From Bedellia somnulentella (lineage: Eukaryota > Arthropoda > Insecta > Lepidoptera > Bedelliidae), in contig OY755197.1 of NCBI GenBank assembly GCA_963576735.1, forward strand, positions 3,050,501 to 3,114,500: a DNA stretch of 64,000 bases, written 5' to 3'. The number at the start of each line of letters is the position of its first letter. Position 1 is the first letter of the stretch. Positions 1 to 10,219 of the stretch are shown here, piece after piece. Made by a program: the position numbers and the translations under genes. Below the pieces are notes generated by a model. The model was not told the DNA's origin. It searched no databases and worked only from the letters and a program-made list of their open reading frames with translations.

Positions 1-960
1 AGAATACTTGGAAATCGTGCTAAATGATTTCTCCAGTAAAGGTCAGGTAATTGATTTCATATGCTTAAGCGAGACATTCATTAGGGAAGGAAATGATGGG
101 TTAATAAACTTAAAACATTACAATCTATCCTCTTATTACGGTCGTAAAGGGAAAAACAGAGGTGGAGTTTGTGTATTGAGTAATAAGTTTATAGAAACAA
201 AGGATCTGAAAGTATGTTTAGAATTTCAACAAGAAATGATATTTGAATGCTGTGTTATTGAAGTGCCTGAATAATTATATGTTTATACAAGACTCCAAAA
301 TCTAATCCAAAAATATTTCTATTCCGTTTAGAGGCATTACTAAATAAAGTTTATAATAAAATTAATAGGCGTAACAATAAAAAAAATATTATCACCGGAG
401 ACTTTAACATTGACATTTTAAAAAATAATCTGACATCTAATGAATTAACTAATTTGATAAGTACATTCAATTTAACTTTATATATTAATTCCCCGACCCG
501 AAGACAAGCCTGTATAGATAATTTCATAACTAACATACCAGAAGCTATAGGTTACACTTGTCCAGTAGGACTCTCGGATCATGAGACCGCTCAATGTTTG
601 AATATACCAACTATTGAACGTAAAATACAACCAATGTACTGTTTTATAATGCGTAGAGATTTTGAAGAACCAAATATCAACAAATTTAAAGAAGTATTAA
701 GTACTCTGTCTTGGACAGAAGTCCTTGAAGAAGTCAATGTGGATAAAGCGTTCAACAACTTCCATGACTTGTTAACTCTATTTTATAATTTATGTTTTCC
801 TAAAATAAGAATAAGACTTAGTAATGTCAATAATAGAAAGATTCGATGGATGACTAGAGGTATCAAGAAATCATGTTTAACTAAAAGAAATCTTAGATTC
901 AAATATTATTCATCTAAGGAACATTGGCATAAAATTAATTTCAATAAATATAAAAGGTTA
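1..960 (+). pseudogene. Outer LINE, endonuclease segment (5' part cut by window edge)
   Basis: This is the remains of the apurinic-type endonuclease of a non-LTR retrotransposon. The frame from about 8 to 274 reads an LSETFI strand, then breaks; GDFNID lies at about 399-416 and the terminal SDH motif (LSDHETA) at about 573-593, as in LINE endonucleases. A lysine-rich linker follows to 960. At least one frameshift or stop lies between 274 and 454. A SINE-A interrupts it at 961 and the same element resumes at 1142 and 4082. It resembles CR1/Jockey-group LINEs; the clade is inferred. Confidence 0.8.
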
Positions 961-1129
961 GGCCGATACGGCGATAGGCCTGCCCCCTATCACGTGAGTA
1001 CACTGTCCATGCAAAACGTGGGTACTCTGAACACCAGGTGACAAAGTCACGTGATGTTCAGAAGTATTAGTACCTCTGCCAACCCCTTCGGGGATATTCG
1101 GCGTGAACGTTTATGTTATGTTATGTATG
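961..1129 (+). repeat. SINE-A, 5'-truncated, inserted in the outer LINE
   Basis: Begins inside the family core (GGCGATAGGCCTGCC) and ends in TTATGTTATG. Flanked by the perfect 12-bp target-site duplication TATAAAAGGTTA at 949-960 and 1130-1141, so it is a complete insertion event of a truncated copy. Confidence 0.92.
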
Positions 1130-1141
1130 TATAAAAGGTTA

Positions 1142-1531
1142 TTAAAAAAGTGTATATCTGCTTAACAGAGAATTGTGAATGAAAAATATATTAATGCGGC
1201 TGATAATAAATGTAGAGCTACTTGGCAAATTATACAAAATAATAGAAACGAGGTATCAACCGTCAATGAAATAAATAAAATGAAAAAAGACTCAACAGTT
1301 GTTTTGAATCCATCGGATATAGCACGGGCCTTTAATTCTTTTTTTATTTATTGAATCTGTTAGTAAATTTGAACAAAAATATGACAAACCTTCAGCAGCT
1401 TCTAGAGTCAAGTCTATTCAAAACAATATTTTTTTGAGTTCCTGTGATCAACAGGATATAGTCTCCACAATTAAATCACTGAAAAAGACTAATAATACAG
1501 GATATGAAGAAATCTCTACCTTAGTATTAAA
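1142..1531 (+). pseudogene. Outer LINE, linker between endonuclease and reverse transcriptase
   Basis: Translation in plus frames gives the usual linker of CR1/Jockey-like LINEs, including ATWQIIQ and then SDIARAFNSFF, which precedes the RT domain in this group. It breaks at FFIY-stop near 1350 and continues as KTNNTGYEEISTLVL before 1531. The next codons of the same element are found at 4083. Confidence 0.75.
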
Positions 1532-4081
1532 TGAATGAATGAATGAAAAAATTTATTTCAGACTTAAAAATATCCATACATTTATATTTATTAGTAAACA
1601 AGACTTAGTATCTATGTTAGTAGAACTTAAATAAATAATTACTATGTACATGAGTGGACATCCAGTAAGCCTGTATATGGCAATCCACCCTTTCAGCAAT
1701 AACCTTCAGGAGGGTGCCGGTACTGCCCCGCACTCTTTCCCACAGTGAAGCTGACCTCTTCCTCAACACCGCATGAAAGCCATCGGTATCCCACGCAGCA
1801 AACATTCCCGATGCGCTGCATCGCCAGGGCAGACCCAGCAACCCCCTGAAGGCATTGTTATATTGGACTCGTAGTGCATTGGCAGCCTTCTTGGTAAAAT
1901 TGGTCCACAGGCTGCACGTGTACAGGGTTTGGCAATATGCTTTGAAAAGAGTGATTTTCACTTCATACGAGCACCGTGCGAACCTGCGAGCGAGCATATT
2001 GCCCCTGACTGCCAGTGCCCTACGCTCCCGTTCCATGTCCTCATCATCTTTTAAATCATCCGTAACCCAGTGACCAAGATATTTAAATTTTGTCACCTGC
2101 TGTAAAGGAGAGTCATGAAGAGTAATTGGTGGCGGTGAGTATGTTTTAGTGCCAGATTTAAAAACTAGTAGCTCACTCTTCGCAACGTTATACCTGAGTC
2201 TATGAGCTACGGCATACTTCTCACAAATCTTCAACAAAGTCCTAAGGGCGCTGACTGAGGGGCTTAGCAGCACCATATCGTCTGCATAACTTATGTTATT
2301 AATAAAACACCCATCCACTGAGCACCCAACACCTGCACCGCTGAGCCTCTCAATCAACTCATTCATATACAAATTAAACAGTGTGGGTGAACTAAGTCGT
2401 CCCTGTCTCACACCACACTTCAACTTATATTCACCTGAGTACATTCCGTCCCACCGAACACAGTTACTTTGGTTGCCATACCAGTATTTAAATAAATATG
2501 TTATTTCAGAAGGCAGCTGCGTCTTGAACAGTTTAGTCCATAATACGTCATAGGAGACACGGTCAAACGCCTTTGACAGATCCAAGAAGCACGCATATAC
2601 CGGTGTATTCCTGTCCGTATAGTATCGAACAGTGTGCTTCAGACAAAGAACTGCGGACTCTGTAGATAGCCCGTTCCGAAAACCAAACTGGGCATCGTTT
2701 AGCGTCACACTTTGATTTAGATACTTATTAAGCACACTGTCCAACACCTTCGCTAGAATAGTGGCCAATGAGATTGGTCTATAGTTGGATCTGTCAGAGG
2801 CGTCTCCTGTCCTATTTTTAATGAGAGGCACCACTACGGTCCTCATAAGATCGGACGGCAGGTAACTGTGTCTGATGCAAAATGTATAAAACATGGAGAG
2901 AACTCTAGGGAGATGGATACCCGCATATTGCAGATGCTCGATGCTGAGTCCATCATGACCGGGCGACTTACCTCTAGACATTTGTCGGATGACCTTGGCT
3001 ATGTCTGGTGATGCTATTCTGATAGGCTTGTCGCTTACACAACTATCAGCATCGCACATCTGCACACACGGGTCTCCTGGAATGGGTTCTACAGCAAAAT
3101 GCCGCATAAAAAGGTTGGCTATGTCACTGGGCTCACCAACACCCCCTACACTAACTGGCAAACTTAACTTAGGGCTGAGCTTACCAGTTGCTTTCCAGAA
3201 TTGTCCGAAATTCTTAGAATTATGATGTTCCACAATGATATCCATCTTTATTTGGTCCTTGTGATTTTGACAATATTTTAATTTAGCTTTAAAAACTTTT
3301 CTCGAAGAGCACATTTCTTCATAAACCAGACCAGACTTAGGCTTACCCCATAGACACCAGTTCTGAAAGCATAGCCTCGCCTTTTGATGTGCCTCGCTAA
3401 CATGTTTGTTCCAGCCCGTGACATAGCCACCCCTTCTACGCCCTACAGTATCAGAGCTTGCTACAGCTGCTTCCTTTAGTATAGTAACAATAGTATTATA
3501 CATCCTATCTATTGTATTTCTATGGTCTATTACTTGACAAATGTTATCACAGCACAACTCAAGTTCATTAGGAAAATCAACGTGTTTTAACTTTGCATTA
3601 CATATGTCACTATATTTATTTATTTGCGACTCTTCTCTTTCTCCCCATATAACTCCCCTCAACAATATTTCGTTCATCTCCCTGTTCACAGACCTCTTAG
3701 GTATGCTCTTATCTAAGTTACACACAATAGCTATAGGAATATGATCAGACCAAAACACATCATATAAGATCTTAGCATCAACAACCGTTTGCCTTGCCAT
3801 TTCAGTAGTTATACAGTGATCTAGCCACCTCCTACAACCGTGACTGTCACTCACATAGGTATAAGAGTCCTTTGGCAGCAGCTCGGTGTCCACTACAAAC
3901 AGTTGTTGATCCTTACAGAAGCACATGAGTTCGTTAAAGAAAGGCATATTTGGGTGTGCATTAAAATCACCCAATAGATACACTAAATCCACATTGTCAT
4001 TCTCAATAATTGCATACATTTCTGCTAAACACTGGGTAAAGTCACTTAAATTTTCCTGTTCATCAGTGGGCATATACACCG
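1532..4081 (-). mobile_element. Inner LINE inserted antisense into the outer LINE
   Basis: A 5'-truncated non-LTR element of about 2.55 kb. Its 3' end (plus-strand left side) is a short ATTC-type repeat, read on plus as AATGAATGAATGAATG at 1530-1545. A probable 6-bp duplication ATTAAA lies at 1526-1531 and 4082-4087. Outer-LINE codons flank it on both sides and rejoin in frame (..TLVL / KRCAHELSYVL..). The long open frame suggests a fairly young insertion. Confidence 0.85.
1617..4079 (-). CDS. LINE ORF2: endonuclease (C-terminal part) and reverse transcriptase
   Basis: An 820-codon frame without stops. It copies element RNA into DNA at a nicked target. Visible motifs: GDFN at residues 37-40 and SDH at 111-113 (endonuclease); NYRPISL at about 432-438, FLDLSKAFD at 498-506, GVRQG at 556-560 and YADD at 598-601 (RT catalytic core). 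The C-terminal part after about 640 matches the usual thumb and tail of CR1-superfamily LINEs. The N-terminal half of the endonuclease is missing by 5' truncation: the frame opens at a GTG just after an in-frame TAA, so it has no genuine start and no ORF1. Clade inferred only from motif style. Confidence 0.88.
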   Translation of the reverse strand: MYMPTDEQENLSDFTQCLAEMYAIIENDNVDLVYLLGDFNAHPNMPFFNELMCFCKDQQLFVVDTELLPKDSYTYVSDSHGCRRWLDHCITTEMARQTVVDAKILYDVFWSDHIPIAIVCNLDKSIPKRSVNREMNEILLRGVIWGEREESQINKYSDICNAKLKHVDFPNELELCCDNICQVIDHRNTIDRMYNTIVTILKEAAVASSDTVGRRRGGYVTGWNKHVSEAHQKARLCFQNWCLWGKPKSGLVYEEMCSSRKVFKAKLKYCQNHKDQIKMDIIVEHHNSKNFGQFWKATGKLSPKLSLPVSVGGVGEPSDIANLFMRHFAVEPIPGDPCVQMCDADSCVSDKPIRIASPDIAKVIRQMSRGKSPGHDGLSIEHLQYAGIHLPRVLSMFYTFCIRHSYLPSDLMRTVVVPLIKNRTGDASDRSNYRPISLATILAKVLDSVLNKYLNQSVTLNDAQFGFRNGLSTESAVLCLKHTVRYYTDRNTPVYACFLDLSKAFDRVSYDVLWTKLFKTQLPSEITYLFKYWYGNQSNCVRWDGMYSGEYKLKCGVRQGRLSSPTLFNLYMNELIERLSGAGVGCSVDGCFINNISYADDMVLLSPSVSALRTLLKICEKYAVAHRLRYNVAKSELLVFKSGTKTYSPPPITLHDSPLQQVTKFKYLGHWVTDDLKDDEDMERERRALAVRGNMLARRFARCSYEVKITLFKAYCQTLYTCSLWTNFTKKAANALRVQYNNAFRGLLGLPWRCSASGMFAAWDTDGFHAVLRKRSASLWERVRGSTGTLLKVIAERVDCHIQAYWMSTHVHSNYLFKFY

Positions 4082-4612
4082 ATTAAAACGTTGTGCTCAT
4101 GAATTATCGTATGTTCTATCATTGTTAGTTAACAACTCATTTTGCCAAGGAGTTTTTCCGTCTTGTTTAAAAATTTCAGTGGTTAAACCATTATTTAAAA
4201 AAGATGACAAAGAGGATATGAATAAATACAGACCAGTTGCTTTAATTTCAGTGTTTGCTAAAATATTTGAAAAACTCATGCATAAGCGCATATATGATTT
4301 TTTGGCCTCGAATAAAGTAATCAAAGAATTGCAACATGGGTTTATGGTGGGAAAATCAACCACCCTAGCATGTTACAAGGTAGCTAGTATGGTATCTGAA
4401 TGTATTGACAAGAAAAGAGATGTTATAGTAGCTTTATTTGACATGACGAAAGCATTTGATTTTGCTGATCAAGTATGGTATTCGAGTAAATGTGACAAGT
4501 ATGGTATTCGAGGTCCTGCAAATGATTGGATAAATTCATATTTACGTGATAGGAAACAATATGTAGAAATTTCAAAGCGTACAAAACAGAGCGCTGTTTG
4601 GATATATTTCTA
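4082..4612 (+). pseudogene. Outer LINE, N-terminal half of reverse transcriptase
   Basis: Continuation of the element at 1-1531. The frame reads LSYVLSLLVNNSF, then YRPVALISVFAKIFEKLM (RT motif 1) and VALFDMTKAFDFAD, which matches the first catalytic-Asp motif. It ends near 4612 at WIYF-stop, before the YADD region, so the catalytic core is lost. A CAAGTATGGTATTCGAG-type stretch is repeated around 4469-4515, which looks like a local duplication. Confidence 0.8.
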
Positions 4613-4865
4613 GTGGTGTGCGTGCGTACAACTGCCGCAATCAGTGCCACTCGTAAGCGCGGGTTTCCTTGTATAAAACATATCTAGGTATTTAGTACAT
4701 CTATGGCGTAGGTGAAATTTTATACGTCTACTCAATTAGTCAAACGTATTGCCGATATCGAGTGCCCTGTAAGCGGAATCGAATCTAAACTAAGATATAG
4801 CATTAAAATTGGGGTTTTATGTATAACATGAAAAAATCATTTATATTAAAAAAAGGGCTATAAGG

Positions 4866-5090
4866 TGGCTATAAGAGTGGGTGACCGTAAGAGGCAACTA
4901 ACTGTATTGGGGCTTTATAAGGGATTTTTGGGCGATGCAGTTGGAGAACCATCACCAACAACCTTTTTTTATCCATCTTTTCCCTACGCAACTTACAAAA
5001 ATGGCTGAGGAATTTCTAATTCCTTAGCTCTGGCTACCCCTTCTAGGGATTTATAGCCGTGAGTATATGTATGTATGTATGTACTGTTGG
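4866..5090 (+). repeat. SINE-B copy
   Basis: Lacks the first about 40 bp; starts near TGACCGTAAGAGGCAAC and runs through GGGCGATGCAGTTGGAG and CTGGCTACCCCTTCTAGGG to the TATGTATG tail. Confidence 0.9.
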
Positions 5091-5159
5091 TATTCCCCAT
5101 CTCAAAGTAGTTGCACATGCTCCTAGATACCAGACAGTAAATTATTTATAATAGGATTC

Positions 5160-5524
5160 CTAATGAATAAAATAAAATAAATAAAAAATAAAATAATCAT
5201 TTATTTCAAAATAAAAAGATAAAATCTTCGTTTTTTGAACGTCAAATTTTAACTTAATACTAGGTTTACTTCGAATTCGGAAGGTGTTTTGTTGAGAGAA
5301 GAACCCGTAAGAAACTCGTCAACACACATATTTTTTTAACGTCCATTACAATTTTGGTGTTAGCCCGGAAACATCCTGCACAGAGTCCTGATGATACCAA
5401 GCCACTTCATCATTAATGTAATTATTGACATAGTAATAGGTTTTCGAACTAAGATTTCTTTTAACTGCTGCTTTGAATTTTGTTTCTGATAAATTTAAAA
5501 TGTCCTCAGGTATTTTATTCTACA
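5160..5524 (-). pseudogene. LINE C-terminus and 3' end (distal part of the element at 6650-7670)
   Basis: Minus translation reads NKIPEDILNLSETKFK and then TYYYVNNYINDEVAW, the typical extreme C-terminus of CR1-superfamily ORF2. It ends in an AT-rich 3' region with ATTTT-type repeats at 5165-5205. It is the same reading frame as the LINE at 6650-7670; the Helitron at 5525-6649 separates them. Confidence 0.85.
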
Positions 5525-6492
5525 CTAGTGGATCGTCCCAGCTTCGCACGGGTAGCTTTGTTTTTTAAATATCTGAGGTTTCTTTCTTTAGTCACTGCTC
5601 AAGCATTGTGAATTTAGCGCAATATTTTCAATTTATTTAATTTATAGCACTCCCTAAACAGTGTAGTTTGGTGATTTTTAATGCGCTTTAATAAATGCGC
5701 GGTTCAGTATTTCCGTTTAATAGCAAATTTTGGAATAAAACGCTATGAAGTATTTATAACAATCTAAAAAATGAATCATTACGTGTTGTAGGATGCAACT
5801 ACTGGCGCCATCTAGTATGTGATATGTAAATTAGTAACGATTCGGTTTTGGTCACGGGCTTATTTTATGTATAATTTCGGTGTTTCTATACCGATTTCTA
5901 TGATTCTTTTTTTATTGAATAGGTAATAATGTATCCTTTTTAAGTTAGGGATAAGTGAGAGTTTTACAAACGTAAGAGTAAACAAATATAATCAGAATGT
6001 TCCGAACTGCTAAGCTATCAGGAATTACACGTGTTATTGTGAGTCAACCGTAAAAGATAGACATAAACTGTTGAGGATTTTTTTTTAGATAATTTTATGA
6101 AGAATATTTCCGTCATACATGATTTCTATGTAAGTTTAACCATTAAGGCTGCACACGCGACGGAAGCTTAAAAAATGTAGTAACTTCTCCCGTTTTAATT
6201 TAATGTTTTTGACATGAATTCCTCATGTGGGGATTATTACTCATAAATAAAAGATGTTATTAAAGCGACGGGGGCGTATACCCGAAGGTCGCGGGTTCGA
6301 ACCCCGCCAGTGTCGAAATTTTTCTTTCCTTTAATAACATCTTCTCCCGTTTTCCCAAAATTTCCCAAAATTCCCCTTTACTACTCTGCTGGAAAGTATA
6401 CAAAAACCTGCCCAGGAGTATGGAGAATAATTGTACCAAGTTTCGTTAAAATCCGTCGAGTAGTTTTTGTTTCCATAAGGAACATACAAACC

Positions 6493-6530
<38 letters not shown>

Positions 6531-6649
6531 AATTTTACTGATTTCATTTTTGGCATCAGTATCGATCCCTAATCACCACCTGATAGTTATTTTGAAAATA
6601 TATTTCATGTACAGAATTGACATCTCTACAGATTTATTATAAGTATAGA
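5525..6649 (-). mobile_element. Non-autonomous Helitron with internal GACA microsatellite
   Basis: On the minus strand it starts TCTATACTTATAATAAATC (5' TC) and ends CCGTGCGAAGC..CTAG, with host A before and host T after, the A|T insertion rule of Helitrons. There is no target duplication and no transposase. It contains a (GACA)n run at about 6493-6528 and a SINE-C at 6197-6340. Its paralogue lies at 32488-33826. The LINE frame is restored when it is removed. Confidence 0.85.
6197..6340 (-). repeat. SINE-C with inverted 5' segment, inside the Helitron
   Basis: Perfect 13-bp duplication CTTCTCCCGTTTT at 6184-6196 and 6341-6353; the Helitron paralogue at about 33287 shows the empty site. In minus orientation the 3' part (with ATAATCCCCACATGAGG) is normal, but the tRNA-like part with box B GGTTCGAACCC is inverted and a 12-bp piece around TTTAATAACAT is present on both sides. 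Confidence 0.88.
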
Positions 6650-7670
6650 TTTTTACGCATAACCCCATGAAAGATTTATTTACTTTTGACAATCTGTATT
6701 TTGGTACTGATATTTTATTGTTGTCTCTCAGGTTTCAAATATGTCTGTCACAATTTTTCACAAAAGAGGCCTGATTCTTTCTTACATACATAATATTTTC
6801 ATAAATATATTGTCATGGCAGCGTCATTATATTTATTGTTTTAAACAACTCCCTCAGGGAATCTCGGGATCTCAAATTGTATATAGCTCTTATTGCTCTC
6901 TTTTGGAGAATAAATATGGAACCAACATCAGCTGCTCTGTCCCAGAGTAAAATACCATAAGACATTACACTATGAAAATAGCTGTAATAAACTAATCGAG
7001 CTGTCTGTACATCAGTCAAATGCCTTATTTTCCTAACGGCATATGCAGCACTGCTTAGCCTGCCAGCTAGTGAGCTAATGCGGGGTCCCCATTGGAGCTT
7101 GGAGTCCAGAGTTATCCCTAAGAAAACTGTTTCATCCGAAAATACTAACTTTTCATTATTTCAAATTATTTCGTTATCAACGCACCTAACATTAGGTAAT
7201 ACAAATTTAATGCATTTGGTTTTTTTACCATTCAGTACAAGATTATTGGAAGCAAACCATGTTTGAATCTGTGAAACCGTGTTATTCACCTCGTCGTCGA
7301 TATTCTGATTTTATTTCTTTCAACGTCAAACACTAAAGAAGTGTCATCAGCAAATAACACTATAATTTTGTAGTAATTATTTTGTTGGTAATATTTATTT
7401 TATTTTTCAACCATGACTGATCAATGAGTGTATGTAAATCAGTTTCAAATTTTTTTTTTAACTTTTCAAAATGTGTTTTCTTTTCACTGGACGTTGGCAA
7501 AGTTACTGTGTTAAAACACGGTCAAAGGCCATTGAAGAAAAATTGAATTGAATTGAAATAACACTATCTCGGACATTTTCTCGACCATGAACGGCAAATC
7601 ATTAATATAAACTAAAAATAAAAATGGGCCCAAAATAGAACCCTGCGGAACAAGAATGCGGAATTAAGAT
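6650..7670 (-). pseudogene. LINE reverse transcriptase to C-terminus, interrupted
   Basis: Minus translation starts at VPQGSILGP (about 7640-7665) and reads FLVYINDLPF; after the insertion at 7364-7555 it resumes as LFADDTSLVF (RT active site), then WLAGRLSSAAYAVRKI and YYSYFHSVMSYGILLW with LQKRAIRAIYNL. It continues past the Helitron to 5160. Several stops are present, so it is dead. Family context: CR1-superfamily ORF2. Confidence 0.85.
7364..7555 (+). mobile_element. 5'-truncated LINE 3' end inserted between RT motifs
   Basis: A 192-bp insertion ending in the AATTGAATTGAATTG tail (7541-7555), flanked by the perfect 12-bp duplication AAATAACACTAT at 7352-7363 and 7556-7567. The sequence is the same 3' untranslated end as in the RNase H-bearing LINE at 50616-51927. 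It splits the host LINE just before the FADD codons. Confidence 0.92.
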
Positions 7671-7775
7671 TGATTCAATGTCCAAAAGTGCACAAAATAA
7701 AATTAAAACAATATTTAATTAACAAATGTCTATACGCTTTGAATGGACTTATATCAGTAGTTTTTGAATAATGAT
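7671..7775 (+). pseudogene. Small LINE ORF2 C-terminal fragment
   Basis: Plus translation gives LRLIQCPKVHKIKLKQYL and INKCLY, in the style of the C-terminal tail of CR1-type LINE proteins. Only about 35 codons; identification by motif feel. Confidence 0.4.
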
Positions 7776-8094
7776 AGTAGTATGTTTTTATATGAAAAAA
7801 AATATTTCGACTGATATTAACACACTTTTTTTTTTATTACAAATATACATTTAAAATTTATTAACTTAAAGATTTGTGTGATTGACATTTATGTTATTCC
7901 AAAAAGAATTATAACTTATATTCTCTTTTTAATATTTTTTTATTAAATTTATTTATTGACTTTTTGTGATACTTATTGTAATTTTTTTTTAGTTTTTAAG
8001 TTAGTATTGGGTTAGTTTTGTAATTCAAACACGATGTAATATTGTTATAATGAATAAATTAATATAAATATGTATGGTATAATAGAAATAAACT
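7776..8094. other. AT-rich gene-free stretch
   Basis: Poly-T and poly-A rich DNA with AATAAA-like runs near 8052; possibly LINE 3' untranslated sequence. Nothing else recognised. Confidence 0.4.
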
Positions 8095-8228
8095 ATCGCT
8101 GGTAATGAGTCTCCAACCGCATCGCCTGAAAAACACTTAAAAAGCCCAAACCCTTAGACACCTATTACGACGACCGTGGGTAGAAAGGGGAAGTGATATT
8201 CTAAGCCGGCACTACACAGCAGAGCCAG
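8095..8228 (-). repeat. SINE-B copy, head half
   Basis: Contains GAGTCTCCAACCGCATCGCC and TAGAAAGGGGAAGTGATATT; the 3' half is absent. Confidence 0.85.
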
Positions 8229-8442
8229 CACTACATGGCAGATTTGTCGACTACATTACAATTTATCATATTATAATATGCAGAAGAGAAATTGGTTTGA
8301 GAAATAAAAGTATCAATAGTTGGGTCTGTTTTGCAACTGAGTTATATGTATGTTATAGTTGTGACAGAACGCCCGGCTCGATTGGACGCTACCTAGCAGC
8401 GGCCGAATCAGCAATAAATGTGAGTCGTTGTGTGTTTAAACA

Positions 8443-9663
8443 ATGGCGACCACTGCCAGCGTGAAGCGCTCCGACACCATCCTGGTGCAGGAGCTGCTTG
8501 CCTTCGTGCAGAACAAACTGGACGTGATGGACGAGCTCAGCCTTGAGCAGATCTGCGCGACCAGCTACACGGACGCTGAAATAACCGCCGCGAGACAGTT
8601 CCTCGCCGACACCGCCGCCGTCACCGCCGTGCGCCTCGCCTCGAGGAGGGCCGATGGCAGCGGGAAAAGAAATCTTCAAGATATCTTCCGAGCCTTCAAG
8701 GAGACGGATCCGGATGACATCCCTACGTATGTAGCGCGGGACCTTAACAAGCTGCCTCCTGTGACCTTCGACCATGTTGACGTAACATCGCTGTTGAAGG
8801 ACATTCAGTTGTTGAAGTCCAGCGTTGCCGACATCAAAGCCAAGCTCGTGGCTTCAGAACGTGCCAGCGCTGAGTTGCAGCGCGAGGTGACATCGTTGCG
8901 AAATGCTGATGTTGTGCTCGCACAAGTATCGCCGCCGCGCAAGCGGCAGAAGCGACGGCCACTTGACACTTCGCAACGCAGCAATATAATTGTTACGACT
9001 GACCCAGTAAGCCGCTCGATCATTGACTGTGAGAATCCGACAACTCAGCGAATTTGTGACAAAACGAGTTCTCTGCGCCCATCCGCACCTGTCTTCACAC
9101 CCGACGCGCCGCTGACATCGGTGGTTGAAAAGGGTTCTTTTGCACAGGTGCTGAAGTTAGGAAGCCACCCCCGCTCTCATCGTCGCTGCTCAAACCCCCT
9201 GCTTCCCCCTGCCACTACCACCCAGAGGGAGGGAAAGGAGAACCAAGCCGCGCCCGCTCGTACCGCGCCGAAGACTGTTAAAGACGACGATGGATTCACC
9301 CTGGTTGGGAAAAAACCCAAACGTCGTGCAAACAGGAATAAGCGTGGTACCTTCCCAGCAGCCTCCTGCCCCCTGAAGGCTGCAACACCGGTGCTGGATA
9401 TTTATATATCTCGAGTAGATCCTCAGATGACGCACAACGATGTCTTGCGTCACATAGAGCAGACGAGCCTCGGTCCTATAACCGTGCTCAACATCACACG
9501 TCTGGAGCCCAGTAGGCCGACCAACTTTAAATCCTATTGGCTCCAGGTTCCCGCAGTCCACGAGAAGGTTCTGCTAGGAGAGAACTTTTGGCCTGAGGGA
9601 ATAGTGTTCCGGCGCTTCAGGGCTGCGCGTCAGAAACCAAAGCCTCTGCCCACTAAATTGTAA
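8443..9663 (+). CDS. LINE ORF1-type protein, intact, without an ORF2
   Basis: A 406-codon frame, GC-rich compared with its surroundings, starting at AACAATGG (8443), a good eukaryotic start context. The N-terminal ~100 residues are acidic/alpha-helical; residues about 100-145 (DVTSLLKDIQLLKSS.. to ELQREVTSL) look like a coiled coil; 160-300 is basic and Pro/Ser-rich (PPRKRQKRRP; KKPKRRANRNKR); 325-395 is an RRM-like fold containing LDIYISRVDP and ending FWPEGIVFRRFRAA. The WPEG..VRRF ending is characteristic of ORF1 proteins of CR1-superfamily LINEs, which bind element RNA. No reverse transcriptase follows; only about 250 bp of AT-rich DNA and a probable LINE 3' end. Could alternatively be a domesticated ORF1 gene. 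Confidence 0.75.
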   Translation: MATTASVKRSDTILVQELLAFVQNKLDVMDELSLEQICATSYTDAEITAARQFLADTAAVTAVRLASRRADGSGKRNLQDIFRAFKETDPDDIPTYVARDLNKLPPVTFDHVDVTSLLKDIQLLKSSVADIKAKLVASERASAELQREVTSLRNADVVLAQVSPPRKRQKRRPLDTSQRSNIIVTTDPVSRSIIDCENPTTQRICDKTSSLRPSAPVFTPDAPLTSVVEKGSFAQVLKLGSHPRSHRRCSNPLLPPATTTQREGKENQAAPARTAPKTVKDDDGFTLVGKKPKRRANRNKRGTFPAASCPLKAATPVLDIYISRVDPQMTHNDVLRHIEQTSLGPITVLNITRLEPSRPTNFKSYWLQVPAVHEKVLLGENFWPEGIVFRRFRAARQKPKPLPTKL

Positions 9664-9950
9664 ATTACTAACATAGGTTAAGTTTTACTAATATTATATG
9701 GGCCTTGTTATTATTATATTATTATTATTATATATATATAAATATATATATACCTTGGCATAACAGGCATATAAAACTGTTAGATATTGACATTAACTGA
9801 TTGAGTCAGGAGAAATTGTGAATTGGTAAATATATCCTTACGTAGCTGGCTACACGTACTTGTGTATGTATTTTGAATTGAAATAAATATTTATTTTGCT
9901 TCAATGCCAAGACTCAAATCGACCAGTAGTTTTCAGTAGTCAGCTTAGAA
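9664..9950 (+). other. 3' flank of the ORF1 gene
   Basis: AT-rich with an ATT/TA microsatellite at 9706-9752 and an AATAAA signal at 9880-9890 (TTGAAATAAATATTTATT). Probably the untranslated 3' end of the ORF1-bearing element. Confidence 0.45.
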
Positions 9951-9959
9951 AAGCACTAA

Positions 9960-10168
9960 CGAAGAAGAGGCGACTTAGGATTTTGGGGCTACTGAAATGA
10001 TTGTTGGGCTATGTGTTGGGGAACCAATCGCCAAACAACCACTTATTTTCAATCTGTTTCCCGCTCACTCAACTTCCAAAAGTGTCTGTAAAGAATTGCT
10101 TGTTCATAAGCTTTGGCTACCCTTTCTAGGGCTTCATAGGCATGCGTGCATGCATGTATGTAAATATC
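9960..10168 (+). repeat. SINE-B copy, diverged
   Basis: Recognisable by CAACTTCCAAAAGTG and TTTGGCTACCCTTTCTAGGG followed by a GCATGTATGT tail; head missing. Confidence 0.75.
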
Positions 10169-10219
10169 TATTGGCAACCCTGCATAGTACATACACACAT
10201 AATCCATTTTCAAATTGGC

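Noticed and set aside
2293..2553. 86-codon plus-strand frame inside the inner LINE
   Set aside because: It is antisense to the LINE RT frame and has no motif of its own; the same holds for frames at 1855, 2989 and 3541.
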